A stretch of DNA of 64,000 bases, taken from the NCBI RefSeq assembly GCF_036057275.1, contig NZ_CP107945.1, forward strand, positions 4,278,001 through 4,342,000, given 5' to 3'. This stretch comes from Streptomyces sp. NBC_00390 (GTDB lineage: Bacteria > Actinomycetota > Actinomycetes > Streptomycetales > Streptomycetaceae). Under the pieces are notes generated by a model. That model worked only from the letters and a program-made list of their open reading frames with translations, did no database searches and had not been told where the DNA came from. Below, in pieces: positions 25,282 to 32,783 of the stretch; position 1 is the first letter of the stretch; each line of letters opens with the position of its first letter. Made by a program: the position numbers and the translations under genes.

Positions 25282-25302
25282 GCCGCCCCTATCAGGGGCG
25301 GC
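25282..25302 (+). terminator. Weak hairpin between aminotransferase and HTH-SUMF1 genes
   Basis: Nine-base arms (25282-25290 and 25294-25302, GCCGCCCCT and complement) with loop ATC lie 9 bp after the aminotransferase stop. No T-run follows and the next gene starts 21 bp on, so partial termination or message processing is more likely than a full stop. Confidence 0.5.
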
Positions 25303-25323
25303 GACTCACGACAGAGGTAGCCC

Positions 25324-26262
25324 ATGCCACTCGTTACGAAATGGACCGGACGCGAAGTCAAGGCGCTGCGTGAAGCCGTACGCATGAGCCTTATGGAGTT
25401 CGCCGAGAAGCTCGGGGTGTCCGATCGCATCGTCTCCCGCTGGGAGGCAGACGGCGAACGGGCCACACTTCGCATGGTGAACCAAGCGGCCTTAGACACC
25501 TTGCTTGCCAAGGCAGATAAGGATGCCCAAGGTCGCTTCGTCGGAATCTTGTCGGTGGATGACGTCCCTGCCCACGCCATCATCGAGCCTGACACCGACT
25601 ACACGAGCAGCGGCGACTACGTGAAGCATCCCGGAGACGGGAAGCTCATGGCCTACGTCCCAGAGGGAATCTTCCTGTCTGGGGAGGATGACGACCCGGT
25701 GTGGGTGGACGAATTCTACATAGACACGTTCCCGACCACCAATGCTGACTACGCGCGATTCTGTGCGGCCACTCGGCACCCTGTGCCTGAGCACTGGGAG
25801 AACGGCCGATGTCCCCGGGATCTGTACGACCACCCTGTCGTGCATGTGACTTGGCAGGATGCGCAGGCGTACGCGGCATGGGCGGGGAAGTCGCTACCGA
25901 CGGCCGAGCAGTGGGAGAAGGCAGCGCGCGGTACCTCCGGGCGCACTTTCCCGTGGGGGGATCAGAAGACTGCCGCGAAGTGCAATGTCCGGGAGACCGG
26001 CGTGGAGCGCACGACGTCGGTCTCCCGATACCACAGCGGGGTCTCGCCCTACGGGGTTTACGACATGGTGGGCAACGTGTGGGAGTGGCTAGGAACGCCG
26101 ACAACGCCCGGTCGCTACGAACTCCGTGGAAGCGCCTTCACGAGCCCTCTGTTCCGGGGAGTGCCGGCCATCCCTAACGATGCCAACGACACGATGCACG
26201 ACGATGACACCGGGTTCCGATGCGTGGCGACGCCGGAGAACACGGAGCCCCAGAAGCGGTGA
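25324..26262 (+). CDS. XRE-type HTH fused to SUMF1/FGE-sulfatase-like domain (AICE cargo)
   Basis: A 312-residue protein. Residues 5-60 form an XRE-like helix-turn-helix (LREAVRMSLMEFAEKLGVS, DRIVSRWE). Residues about 105-305 form a SUMF1/formylglycine-generating-enzyme fold: FPTTNADYARFC, HPVVHVTWQDAQAYAAWAGK, LPTAEQWEKAARG, FPWGD, YDMVGNVWEW, and a final TGFRCV. Where formylglycine-generating enzymes have the copper-binding Cys pair (GGSWxC...CxxR), this protein reads RGSAFTSPLFRG without cysteine. Oxidase activity is therefore unlikely; a binding or sensing role linked to DNA is more plausible. RBS AGAGGTA precedes the ATG. Confidence 0.85.
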   Translation: MPLVTKWTGREVKALREAVRMSLMEFAEKLGVSDRIVSRWEADGERATLRMVNQAALDTLLAKADKDAQGRFVGILSVDDVPAHAIIEPDTDYTSSGDYVKHPGDGKLMAYVPEGIFLSGEDDDPVWVDEFYIDTFPTTNADYARFCAATRHPVPEHWENGRCPRDLYDHPVVHVTWQDAQAYAAWAGKSLPTAEQWEKAARGTSGRTFPWGDQKTAAKCNVRETGVERTTSVSRYHSGVSPYGVYDMVGNVWEWLGTPTTPGRYELRGSAFTSPLFRGVPAIPNDANDTMHDDDTGFRCVATPENTEPQKR

Positions 26263-26368
26263 CAAGTAGCGAGGGCGTTTCTCGCGGCCCATGGGCCAGT
26301 GTCGGCGGTCTCTGAACCGGTTGACAGCGCAGCGACAGCCCGACCCTGACAGGCCACCTTTGGGTGTA

Positions 26369-26400
26369 CCCCCTGATGCGGCACGTGCCGCATCAGGGGG
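26369..26400 (+). terminator. Perfect 32-bp palindrome, terminator of the HTH-SUMF1 gene
   Basis: Sixteen-base arms (26369-26384 and 26385-26400, starting CCCCCTGATGCGG) form a perfect palindrome with no unpaired loop in the sequence. It lies 107 bp after the SUMF1 stop and 60 bp before the next start. It reads as a bidirectional terminator; a dimeric-protein site is the alternative. Confidence 0.65.
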
Positions 26401-26459
26401 CTCTCACTAATGGGGCAATTCGGTTAGCGAGCTTCGCTACTGATAGGCAGCATTGTCGT

Positions 26460-27296
26460 ATGTCGTCTGACTCGGATGGTCAAGAAGGCGGACCTGATGC
26501 AGCGCCGCGAGGCTCGACCCGGCGCGACCGGCCCCGGCGCCACTGGTCCAGAACGGGAAAGCTTGTCGCCGTCAGTGTGGGTTTCTTGCTGAGTACAACG
26601 CTGGGAGCAATAATTGGGTCAGCCGTGGAATTTTTTGGCCCCCCTGCGATTCAGAAAGTATTTGAGTCTGAACCTGTACGGTTTTCTGCGGCAACCGACT
26701 CATGGAGAGAGGGATGGGTAGTCGCTCTCTCGCGACCTGCGGATATGAAGAACGCGCCACAGGTTGGCTCTGACTGCTCCGATGTGTACGACTGGGCCAA
26801 GCGGCAGGGTGGGGCTGACGCAGGTGAATCAGAACTGTTGCTTACAGCTCAAGGGCAGCGACGTCGTGACATAACGATAACCAACATGCGCGCTAAGATC
26901 ATTCGCCGCTACCCGATTCCCACGAGTGCGGAGGTAGTTTGTCCCTCAGCAGGTGGTGGCGTGGTGATTGGCGTTGGCTTGAATCTGGACTCACCGAGCC
27001 CAGTCGCGAAGAATATCGATGAGTCAGGAAATTTTAAGGAAGCCTACTTCAGTAGTAAGTATGTCACCCTCGCTGAGCATGAGATCACCACTTTTAAGGT
27101 TGTGGCCACGGCGAAGAAATATGCCTACGATTGGGTACTTGAGGTCGAGATTCTGGAGGATGGAAAGAGGGGTGTGGTTACGGTGCGGGATGGTGATAAA
27201 CCCTTCCGCACCGCTCCGTATTCGGCAAAGTATTATCAGCGCTATGAGTGGGCGATTTTTTCATCTCCTCCCAGTCTCATCACCTCGCACGGTTAA
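26460..27296 (+). CDS. Membrane-anchored protein of unknown function A (AICE cargo)
   Basis: A 278-residue protein with a basic Asp/Arg-rich cytoplasmic tail (about 1-35), one transmembrane helix (about 36-58, GKLVAVSVGFLLSTTLGAII) and an extracytoplasmic beta-rich domain of about 210 residues. Landmarks are YDWAKRQGGA, a GGG turn after VVCPSA, LNLDSPSPVA, and VTVRDGDKPF. These align with the next gene's product, so the two are homologues. Codon use and GC are clearly lower than in flanking genes. An upstream in-frame start inside the 32-bp palindrome was rejected. Family not recognised. Confidence 0.75.
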   Translation: MSSDSDGQEGGPDAAPRGSTRRDRPRRHWSRTGKLVAVSVGFLLSTTLGAIIGSAVEFFGPPAIQKVFESEPVRFSAATDSWREGWVVALSRPADMKNAPQVGSDCSDVYDWAKRQGGADAGESELLLTAQGQRRRDITITNMRAKIIRRYPIPTSAEVVCPSAGGGVVIGVGLNLDSPSPVAKNIDESGNFKEAYFSSKYVTLAEHEITTFKVVATAKKYAYDWVLEVEILEDGKRGVVTVRDGDKPFRTAPYSAKYYQRYEWAIFSSPPSLITSHG

Positions 27297-27608
27297 GGCG
27301 CCGTTTTCCTTTGATGCTGGAGAGCCGTTGAGCCATCCGTGGCAGATTTGGTTGAGCGGCTGATACCGACGAGTAGGGGGCGCTGTTCCGGCGGGTTGGG
27401 CCGTCCACGGAGGTCAAACGGCCGCGGGAAGGCAGGCGGCATCAGCTACACCCCGCGCTGCCCTGTTTATCGGCCCGGCAGATGAAGAAGTAGCGCGCCC
27501 TGAAATAGGCGCTGTACGCGAATGGCCCATGCGTGTGGGTGAACCGTGCTCCTCTCTGAGTAGAAAATGGGCATTGATGACTTCGACATATGCCGAGAGG
27601 GGAAGTGC
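27297..27608. other. 312-bp gap between the two homologous cargo genes
   Basis: No gene or strong hairpin is visible. A leftward open frame across 27414-27812 overlaps the following real gene and has no likeness to a protein family, so it is not called. Confidence 0.4.
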
Positions 27609-28385
27609 ATGCCCAGCAACCGGCCGCCGAGAAGGACCCCGCGTAGCCACTCGCAAGAACAAAGCTGGTGGCGTCGACACTGGAAGGTTATTTGGGGCGC
27701 TATCTTGGCGGTCTCCGTTGCGGTGGCGGGACCGCTGATCTATGACGCGATTAAGGGTGGGACCAAGGCGATCGTTGCGGGTGGGCGGCCTCCGTTCACG
27801 TGGACTACTCAAGTGGACTCGCTGGAAGATTCCCCTTGTCGATCATATGTCGTCAAATCCAAGCGGGTGCCAGTTCCCTCGGCGGATGAAGACTGGAAAG
27901 AGTGGGGAAGGCGGCAGCGAGGAGCTGCTGCTCACATGACGACCATCCGACTAACTCTGCAGGGGCGCTCCACAAGTAGCGTGGTACTGCATGATCTCCG
28001 AGTGGGAGTGGAATCGAAAAGACGTCCCGAAGGTGCCCTATATCTACCCGCCGGGGGATGCGGGGGGCTGGCTTCCCGATCCTTTGACGTGAACCTGGAT
28101 GACCCCGAACTCGCCGTGGTAGCCAAGGGTGGCGACGATGGGCCTGCTGTGGATTTCCCATATCAGATCTCATCAGGAGACCCGGAAGTGTTCCTGGTTA
28201 ACGTCCATACCGAGAAGTGCGATTGCAGATTTCATCTGGATCTAGACTGGACTAGCGGGGAACATAAAGGAACCCTTCGAATCCGTGACGGAAAGCATCC
28301 TTTTCACGTCATCGGGGCGCAGCGTCTGCCGACGTTTCAGCTGTATCCCCTAGAAGGGAAGTGGCAGCCAGTGGAGTCGCCGTAA
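27609..28385 (+). CDS. Membrane-anchored protein of unknown function B, homologue of the preceding one (AICE cargo)
   Basis: A 258-residue protein: basic tail with WWRRHWK, transmembrane helix at about residues 30-52, then an outer beta-rich domain. Segments WGRRQRGAAA, LPAGGCGG, FDVNLDDPELAVVA and RIRDGKHPF match WAKRQGGADA, PSAGGG, LNLDSPSPVA and VRDGDKPF of the neighbour. A CDCRF pair and further Cys could form disulfides here. ATG at 27609 has AGAGGGGA upstream; an earlier start at 27567 lacks this. It is the last gene before attR, the usual site of element cargo. Confidence 0.75.
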   Translation: MPSNRPPRRTPRSHSQEQSWWRRHWKVIWGAILAVSVAVAGPLIYDAIKGGTKAIVAGGRPPFTWTTQVDSLEDSPCRSYVVKSKRVPVPSADEDWKEWGRRQRGAAAHMTTIRLTLQGRSTSSVVLHDLRVGVESKRRPEGALYLPAGGCGGLASRSFDVNLDDPELAVVAKGGDDGPAVDFPYQISSGDPEVFLVNVHTEKCDCRFHLDLDWTSGEHKGTLRIRDGKHPFHVIGAQRLPTFQLYPLEGKWQPVESP

Positions 28386-28535
28386 GGAGTGGAGCTACGG
28401 TTACACCGTGGCCGTGTTGAGTCTGGAGAGGCACGCCAGCCTGCGTGCTGCCGCCGTTGCATGCCGCAATGTGGCCGGTGCTGCTGGCGGCAATCCCGCG
28501 GAGGGACGCCGCTGTCCGACGCGGAGGCGGGCCCA

Positions 28536-28553
28536 TGGGCCACGTGTGGGCCA
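28536..28553 (+). promoter_or_regulatory. Candidate integrase arm-type site, right
   Basis: TGGGCCACGTGTGGGCCA is the partner of the site at 13528-13545, in the same orientation, 73 bp before the right att repeat. Confidence 0.45.
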
Positions 28554-28626
28554 AGGTAGCGTACACAGCACGAGTTTGGGACGTCTGAGCAGGTCAGAGA
28601 CAGGGTGGGCACCAAGAGCACGACGC

Positions 28627-28684
28627 TCTTGAAAACCGTCGTGGCAGCGATGTCACCGTGGGTTCAAATCCCACACCCACCGCG
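28627..28684 (+). repeat. Right attachment site (attR), 58-bp tRNA-Ser fragment
   Basis: Identical to 13359-13416. It is the 3' part of tRNA-Ser(TGA) from the anticodon arm on; the 5' part of a tRNA is missing (preceding bases AGCACGACGC do not fold into one). It marks the junction of element and old chromosome. The 394-bp stretch from 28386 to 28779 holds this site, the arm-type site and the terminator, and no gene. Confidence 0.93.
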
Positions 28685-28705
28685 TATGGCGCATAAGGCC
28701 AGGTG

Positions 28706-28740
28706 AGAAGGGGTGTCCGGAGCTTCCGGGCACCCCTTCT
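28706..28740 (+). terminator. Original tRNA-Ser terminator, now beyond attR
   Basis: Fifteen-base arms (28706-28720 and 28726-28740, AGAAGGGGTGTCCGG with one G-T pair) and a 5-nt loop AGCTT. It corresponds to 13439-13472 at nearly the same distance from the att repeat. Sequence likeness continues after it (TGTCTCAC...TTTC.CGCC). Confidence 0.8.
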
Positions 28741-28779
28741 TGCATTCGCTGTCTCACGATTTCTCGCCTGTGCCCCGCT

Positions 28780-29007
28780 GTGGACCAGGCGTTGTCCCCC
28801 ATCCCACGTGTCCCCCACGAAGTGGACGTGGGCTCTCTGCGCGCCGGCCTCATCGCCACCCAGATCGTCGGCATGGTCATGAACCGCTGCATCTGGCAGG
28901 TCGGCGACATCGCCACCCTCCCCGCCGACACCGTCACCGACCTCCTTGCCCCCACCATCCAGCACTACCTCGCCGAGACCCTGCCCACGAAGCTCGGCGA
29001 CGGCTGA
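28780..29007 (+). pseudogene. C-terminal fragment of a TetR-family regulator
   Basis: From about 28828 the frame reads VDVGSLRAGLIATQIVGMVM, then NRCIWQVGDIATLPADTVTD and LLAPTIQHYLAETLP, stopping at 29005-29007. This matches the ligand-domain end of TetR/AcrR proteins (pattern LRAGLIATQ...LAPTIQxYL). The DNA-binding half is absent; upstream sequence runs into the att/terminator region. The loss was probably caused by an earlier insertion or deletion at the tRNA locus. Confidence 0.7.
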
Positions 29008-29161
29008 AGGCTGAGCTGACCGGGCGCGTCCGGTGAACGGCCAGGACGATAACCCCTGCTCATAGTCGGCTTGGGCAGGTCAGGCAGCCTCAGTGGCCTG
29101 CACCGGCCCGAGCATCCCTGCCCGGTCCCACGCCAGGGCCGTGACCAGCGGACTCATGCCC

Positions 29162-30148
29162 CTATGCCTCGCGCTGGTGGTGTCGCCCGCCGTGGTTCGG
29201 GCCGGGGCGGGTCTGTGAGCGGAAGGTGCGGCGGTAGGTGTCCGGCGGCACGCCTACCGTCCGAGCGAAGTGTCGGCGCAGGGTGGTGGCGGTGCCCATG
29301 CCGGTGGCCGCCGCGATGGTGTCGATGGTGCCGTCGGTGGTCTCCAGCAACTCCTGTGCGTGGCGGATGCGTTGGGTGAGCAGCCACTGCAGCGGGGTGG
29401 TGCCGGTCACCGACCTGAAGTGGCGGCCCAGGTTGCGCGAGCTCATCCGTGCCTGGCGGGCCAGGTCCTCCACGGTGAGCGGCTCGTCCAGCCGTTGGAT
29501 CACCCAGGGGAGGAGTTCGGCGAGCGGATGGTTGCCGGGGGCGGGGACGGGGGTGGTCACGAACTGGGCCTGGCCGCCGTCGCGGTGCGGCGGCACGACC
29601 AGGCGGCGGGCGAGCCTGTTGGCGATCGACGAGCCGTGGTCGAGGCGGACGAGGTGCAGGCACAGGTCCATGGCGGCGGCTTTGCCGGCGGAGGTGAGCA
29701 CACTGCCGTTGTCCACGTAGAGGACGTCCGGGTCCACCGTCACCCGGGGGTGGCGCTTGGCCAGCTCCTGGGTGTGTGCCCAGTGCGTGGTGGCACGCTT
29801 GCCGTCCAGCAGGCCGGCGGCGGCCAGCACGAAGGCGCCCGTGCACAGGGAGGCCACGCGTGCGCCCGCCTCGTGGGCCGCGCGCACCGCGTCGATCAGT
29901 TCGGCCGGCGGCTCCTGGTCGACGTCGGCCCAGCCCGGGACGATCACGGTGTCGGCGCGGGGAAGTTGGTCGAGTCCGTGCTCGGGCTCCAGCCCGAAGC
30001 GGTCGACCCGTACGGCGCTCGGTCCGCAGACCGAGAGGCGGTACCAGGGGTCTGCCACGCTGGTCGGTTTGGCACCGAAGACCTCGCATGCCAGGGACAG
30101 CTCGAAATGCAGCATCCCCTCCGTGACGGCCAGCGCGACAGTAGTCAT
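29162..30148 (-). CDS. GlxA-like regulator: DJ-1/PfpI domain plus AraC helix-turn-helix
   Basis: A 328-residue protein. Residues 1-165 are a DJ-1/PfpI-type glutaminase-like domain (TVIVPGWADVD; nucleophile-elbow SLCTGAF), in this family used for sensing. Residues about 215-310 are an AraC DNA-binding domain with two helix-turn-helix units (LTVEDLARQARMSSRNLGRH and IDTIAAATGMGTATTLRRHF). The start ATG at 30148 is divergent from the reductase gene 111 bp away, which it probably regulates. Confidence 0.9.
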   Translation of the reverse strand: MTTVALAVTEGMLHFELSLACEVFGAKPTSVADPWYRLSVCGPSAVRVDRFGLEPEHGLDQLPRADTVIVPGWADVDQEPPAELIDAVRAAHEAGARVASLCTGAFVLAAAGLLDGKRATTHWAHTQELAKRHPRVTVDPDVLYVDNGSVLTSAGKAAAMDLCLHLVRLDHGSSIANRLARRLVVPPHRDGGQAQFVTTPVPAPGNHPLAELLPWVIQRLDEPLTVEDLARQARMSSRNLGRHFRSVTGTTPLQWLLTQRIRHAQELLETTDGTIDTIAAATGMGTATTLRRHFARTVGVPPDTYRRTFRSQTRPGPNHGGRHHQREA

Positions 30149-30259
30149 GTCCGGAATTGTATGAGCCCTGTCGTTCCGGACACTCGTGTGGGGGTGCCGG
30201 TCCTCGTCAGGATGTCCGTGACAGATCGCAACAGACCATTCGAGTACGGGGGAGAACCC

Positions 30260-31288
30260 ATGGGACCGGGACTCACGGTGGCGGTGTTCGGCGCGTACGG
30301 GCACACCGGGCGGTTCGTCGTGGCAGAGCTGAGGGAGCGTGGGTTTCTCCCGGTGCTGTCCGGCCGCGACGCCGACAAGCTGAAGGCGCTGGCACACGAA
30401 ACCGGGCTGGACGCCCGCCCGGCGTCGGTCGACGACCCGGCCTCGCTCGACCGCGCACTGGCCGGCGTGGCGGCCGTGATCAACTGCGCCGGGCCCTTCG
30501 CCTCGACGACTGCCCCGGTGATCGAGGCGGCGCTGCGGGCAGGGATCCCGTATCTGGACGTTGCGGCCGAGATCGAGGCCAACCTCGACACCTTCGCGCA
30601 CTTCGCCGACAGGGCGCAGGAGGCGGGAGCGGTGATCGTCCCGGCGATGGCCTTCTTCGGTGGTCTGGGCGACCTGCTGGCCACCGCGGCGATGGGTGAC
30701 TGGACCACGGCCGACGAGGCGCACATCGCGTACGGGCTGAGCAACTGGCACCCCACCGCCGGGACGCGTCTGTCGGGCGCGGTGTCCCGGGAGCGGCGCG
30801 GCGATCGGCGCATCCGTTACACCAACGGACAGTGGGAGCACCGCACCGACGCCCCGCCCACCCTGGAGTGGCGCTTCCCCGACCCGATGGGCCCCCGGTC
30901 TGTCATCGGGGAGTTCACGATGGCCGACGTCGTGACCGTGCCCAGCCACCTGTCCATCCCCGACGTGCGCACCTACATGACGGTCCAGGCCGCCCGGGAC
31001 ATCGTGGCTCCGGACACGCCGACTCCGGCCGCGACCGACGAGCGTGGACGGTCCGCTCAGACCTTCCTCGTCGACGTCGTCGTACGCTCGGGCGACGCCG
31101 AACGACGCGCCATGGCCCACGGTCAGGACATCTACGCCGTCACCGCACCACTCGTCGTGGAAGCCGTCTACCGCATCCTCACCGGACGCACCCATGCGGT
31201 CGGCGTGGCCTCCGCAGGAGCGATCTTCGACGCGCCCGACTTCCTCCGAGCGCTGTCCCCGCACATCACCCTGGAACTGCACCTGTAA
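30260..31288 (+). CDS. Saccharopine dehydrogenase-like NAD(P)-binding oxidoreductase / trans-acting enoyl reductase type
   Basis: A 342-residue protein with an N-terminal Rossmann fold. The dinucleotide loop is VAVFGAYGHTGRFVV, and VINCAGPFASTTAPVIEAAL and GIPYLDVAAEI are typical of the saccharopine-dehydrogenase-like family. There is no second catalytic signature to name a substrate. ATG at 30260 with GGGGGAG upstream. Divergent from the GlxA-like gene, suggesting the regulator controls it. The proteins of this subfamily act on oxo or enoyl compounds; that is family knowledge, not seen here. Confidence 0.82.
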   Translation: MGPGLTVAVFGAYGHTGRFVVAELRERGFLPVLSGRDADKLKALAHETGLDARPASVDDPASLDRALAGVAAVINCAGPFASTTAPVIEAALRAGIPYLDVAAEIEANLDTFAHFADRAQEAGAVIVPAMAFFGGLGDLLATAAMGDWTTADEAHIAYGLSNWHPTAGTRLSGAVSRERRGDRRIRYTNGQWEHRTDAPPTLEWRFPDPMGPRSVIGEFTMADVVTVPSHLSIPDVRTYMTVQAARDIVAPDTPTPAATDERGRSAQTFLVDVVVRSGDAERRAMAHGQDIYAVTAPLVVEAVYRILTGRTHAVGVASAGAIFDAPDFLRALSPHITLELHL

Positions 31289-31580
31289 CGGACCGGCCAT
31301 CCGTACCTCCCACGGGGGCCTGCTCAAGTCGCGGGCTTGACCATGCAGTTGGCCGGTCACGCACCGGGTGCAGGTGCGGGGGAACCTGCACCATGGGGAT
31401 GCGTCGGGGTCTTCATACCGGGCACGCTGAACATAAAGGCGCATACGTTTGCCGTGTGCGCGGAGACCTCCAGTCGTGGCGGGGTTGCGCCGTTCAGGTG
31501 CGCGTGGCAGCGATGTCACCGCATGACGTGGTGAAAGCGCCGCCCCTGCTTCGGTGGGCCGAGCGGGCGGCGCCTCGTGG
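31289..31580. other. 292-bp gap with a hairpin and a tRNA-Ser relic
   Basis: A hairpin GGTGCAGGT / ACCTGCACC (31367-31375 and 31384-31392) can end transcription of the reductase gene. A 19-bp tRNA-Ser fragment lies at 31503-31521. No gene was found. Confidence 0.5.
31503..31521 (+). repeat. 19-bp relic of tRNA-Ser(TGA)
   Basis: CGTGGCAGCGATGTCACCG is identical to 13372-13390 and to the same part of attR, the end of the anticodon stem plus the variable arm. A chance 19-bp match within 64 kb is very unlikely. It may be what remains of an older att site. Confidence 0.55.
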
Positions 31581-32456
31581 TTATCCGTGGCGGCCCGCGT
31601 GGAGGCGGGCGGCCGATGCGATCGTCGCGCGGGCTTCGTGTTCGGTGAGGCCCGCCTGGACCGCGGCCCGGGTGAGGGCTTCGGCGAGTGCTTCGCCGAA
31701 GCCGTTCTCGTACGCACGGCAAGCCGCCCAGAACAGGCGGGTGTTGCGCTGACCTTCCTGCGCGGCGAGCACGAACTGGACCAGGCCCTCGCCCTGGTTC
31801 GGCGCGGGGCGGGGTGGTGCTGTGCGGTGGTGCGGTCGTACGGGCGGTGCGATCAGGCGCAGGAGGGGGCGTGGGCAGGGCGCGGGGCCGAGGTCGGCCG
31901 TGCCCGGGGCCAGACGGTACGCGCCGTGTGCGGTGACCGAGCCCGGGCCGACGAGGTAGCCGCCGGCGCCGCGGATGTCGATGCCGGGAGCGAGGCGGCT
32001 CGCCGAGTTCGGTACGACCACGTCGGAGGGGCCGGTCAGCCAGAGGTGGCGGCCGCCGCTGGGCGTGAGGACGGTGACCGTTGCCGGAATCGTGAACAGA
32101 TGCTGCAGTGCAAGGTGTTGGAGCGCCGCCAGGGAGTCGGTCTGCGACTTGGTGTCCAGGTCGATTCCGATCAGGTGGTGCGGGGGCCGCCCGCATGCGA
32201 TGCCGTACCCGGTGGCCCATGGCGCGGCCGCGAACAGGGCGCGGACGCCGGCGGGGTCGGTGGTGGCGTCATGGACGCCATGACCCGTAAGGCCGCATTC
32301 GCCCCGGCACAGGACCGGCTCGGGGCTGTCCCGGTGGGGGGAGCGCAGGGCGGGGAGCTTCGTCGCGGAGAGAGGGATGACGGGGAGCCCGCGCTCGGCG
32401 GCCGAGAGAGCGTGGGCGAGGGCCAGGGTGGCGGTCTGCCGGTCGATGATGGCCAT
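31581..32456 (-). CDS. Prim-pol domain protein (bifunctional DNA primase/polymerase)
   Basis: A 291-residue protein with an intact prim-pol signature: ERGLPVIPLSATKLPALRSP (substrate loop), CRGECGLTGHGVHDATTD, the catalytic LIGIDLDTKSQ, and the GGRHLWLTGP His motif. The C-terminal part (EGQRNTRLFWAACRAYENG) is the helical extension seen in plasmid and AICE Rep proteins. It is outside the AICE, near a tRNA-Ser relic, so it may be left over from an older element. ATG at 32456; weak ribosome site. Confidence 0.85.
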   Translation of the reverse strand: MAIIDRQTATLALAHALSAAERGLPVIPLSATKLPALRSPHRDSPEPVLCRGECGLTGHGVHDATTDPAGVRALFAAAPWATGYGIACGRPPHHLIGIDLDTKSQTDSLAALQHLALQHLFTIPATVTVLTPSGGRHLWLTGPSDVVVPNSASRLAPGIDIRGAGGYLVGPGSVTAHGAYRLAPGTADLGPAPCPRPLLRLIAPPVRPHHRTAPPRPAPNQGEGLVQFVLAAQEGQRNTRLFWAACRAYENGFGEALAEALTRAAVQAGLTEHEARATIASAARLHAGRHG

Positions 32457-32783
32457 GACCTTATTTTCGTACAGACGTTCGAAGAAGGGAAGGGGGGATC
32501 GGTGTCGGGTGGTGGAGATGCCTGGAAATGTGCCGTAACGCTTCGCCCCTTGCGGTGACTGGCCACGACCGCTCCATGGCGGCGCCGGCCGGGAGGGTGT
32601 GGGCAAGAAGGGGGTTTATCGACTTGTCCTCACGCTTGCGAGGGAATCGGGGATCCCGAGGTGGTTCGGGGGGATTCCGTGGGCAATTCTGATCTCGCGA
32701 CGTCGAGACCAAGACCCCGGGCGGTCGGCCAACTGCCTTGGAAAAAGCCGTACGTGAGCAGTACCGGTTCATGGAGGAAAGTC
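32457..32783. other. 327-bp divergent region before the small secreted-protein gene
   Basis: It lies between the leftward prim-pol gene and the rightward secreted-protein gene and must hold their promoters. No repeat or hairpin stands out, and open frames in it are shadows. Confidence 0.4.

Larger units (their letters stand above)
13359..28684. mobile_element. Integrated AICE in tRNA-Ser(TGA), about 15.3 kb
   Basis: The element is bounded by perfect 58-bp direct repeats at 13359-13416 and 28627-28684. Its content is typical for an actinomycete integrative and conjugative element: tyrosine integrase, small excisionase, prim-pol and helicase replication genes, a TraB/FtsK DNA translocase, spread-type membrane proteins, a divergent GntR repressor, and cargo at the distal end. 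All gene frames inside look intact, so it may still excise and transfer. Confidence 0.93.

Noticed and set aside
26364..26459. Upstream start for membrane protein A inside the 32-bp palindrome
   Set aside because: Translation would begin within a terminator stem and the extension has no family-like features.
29081..29158. 26-codon leftward open frame beginning MSPLVTALAW
   Set aside because: Too short, no ribosome site, no homology I recognise.
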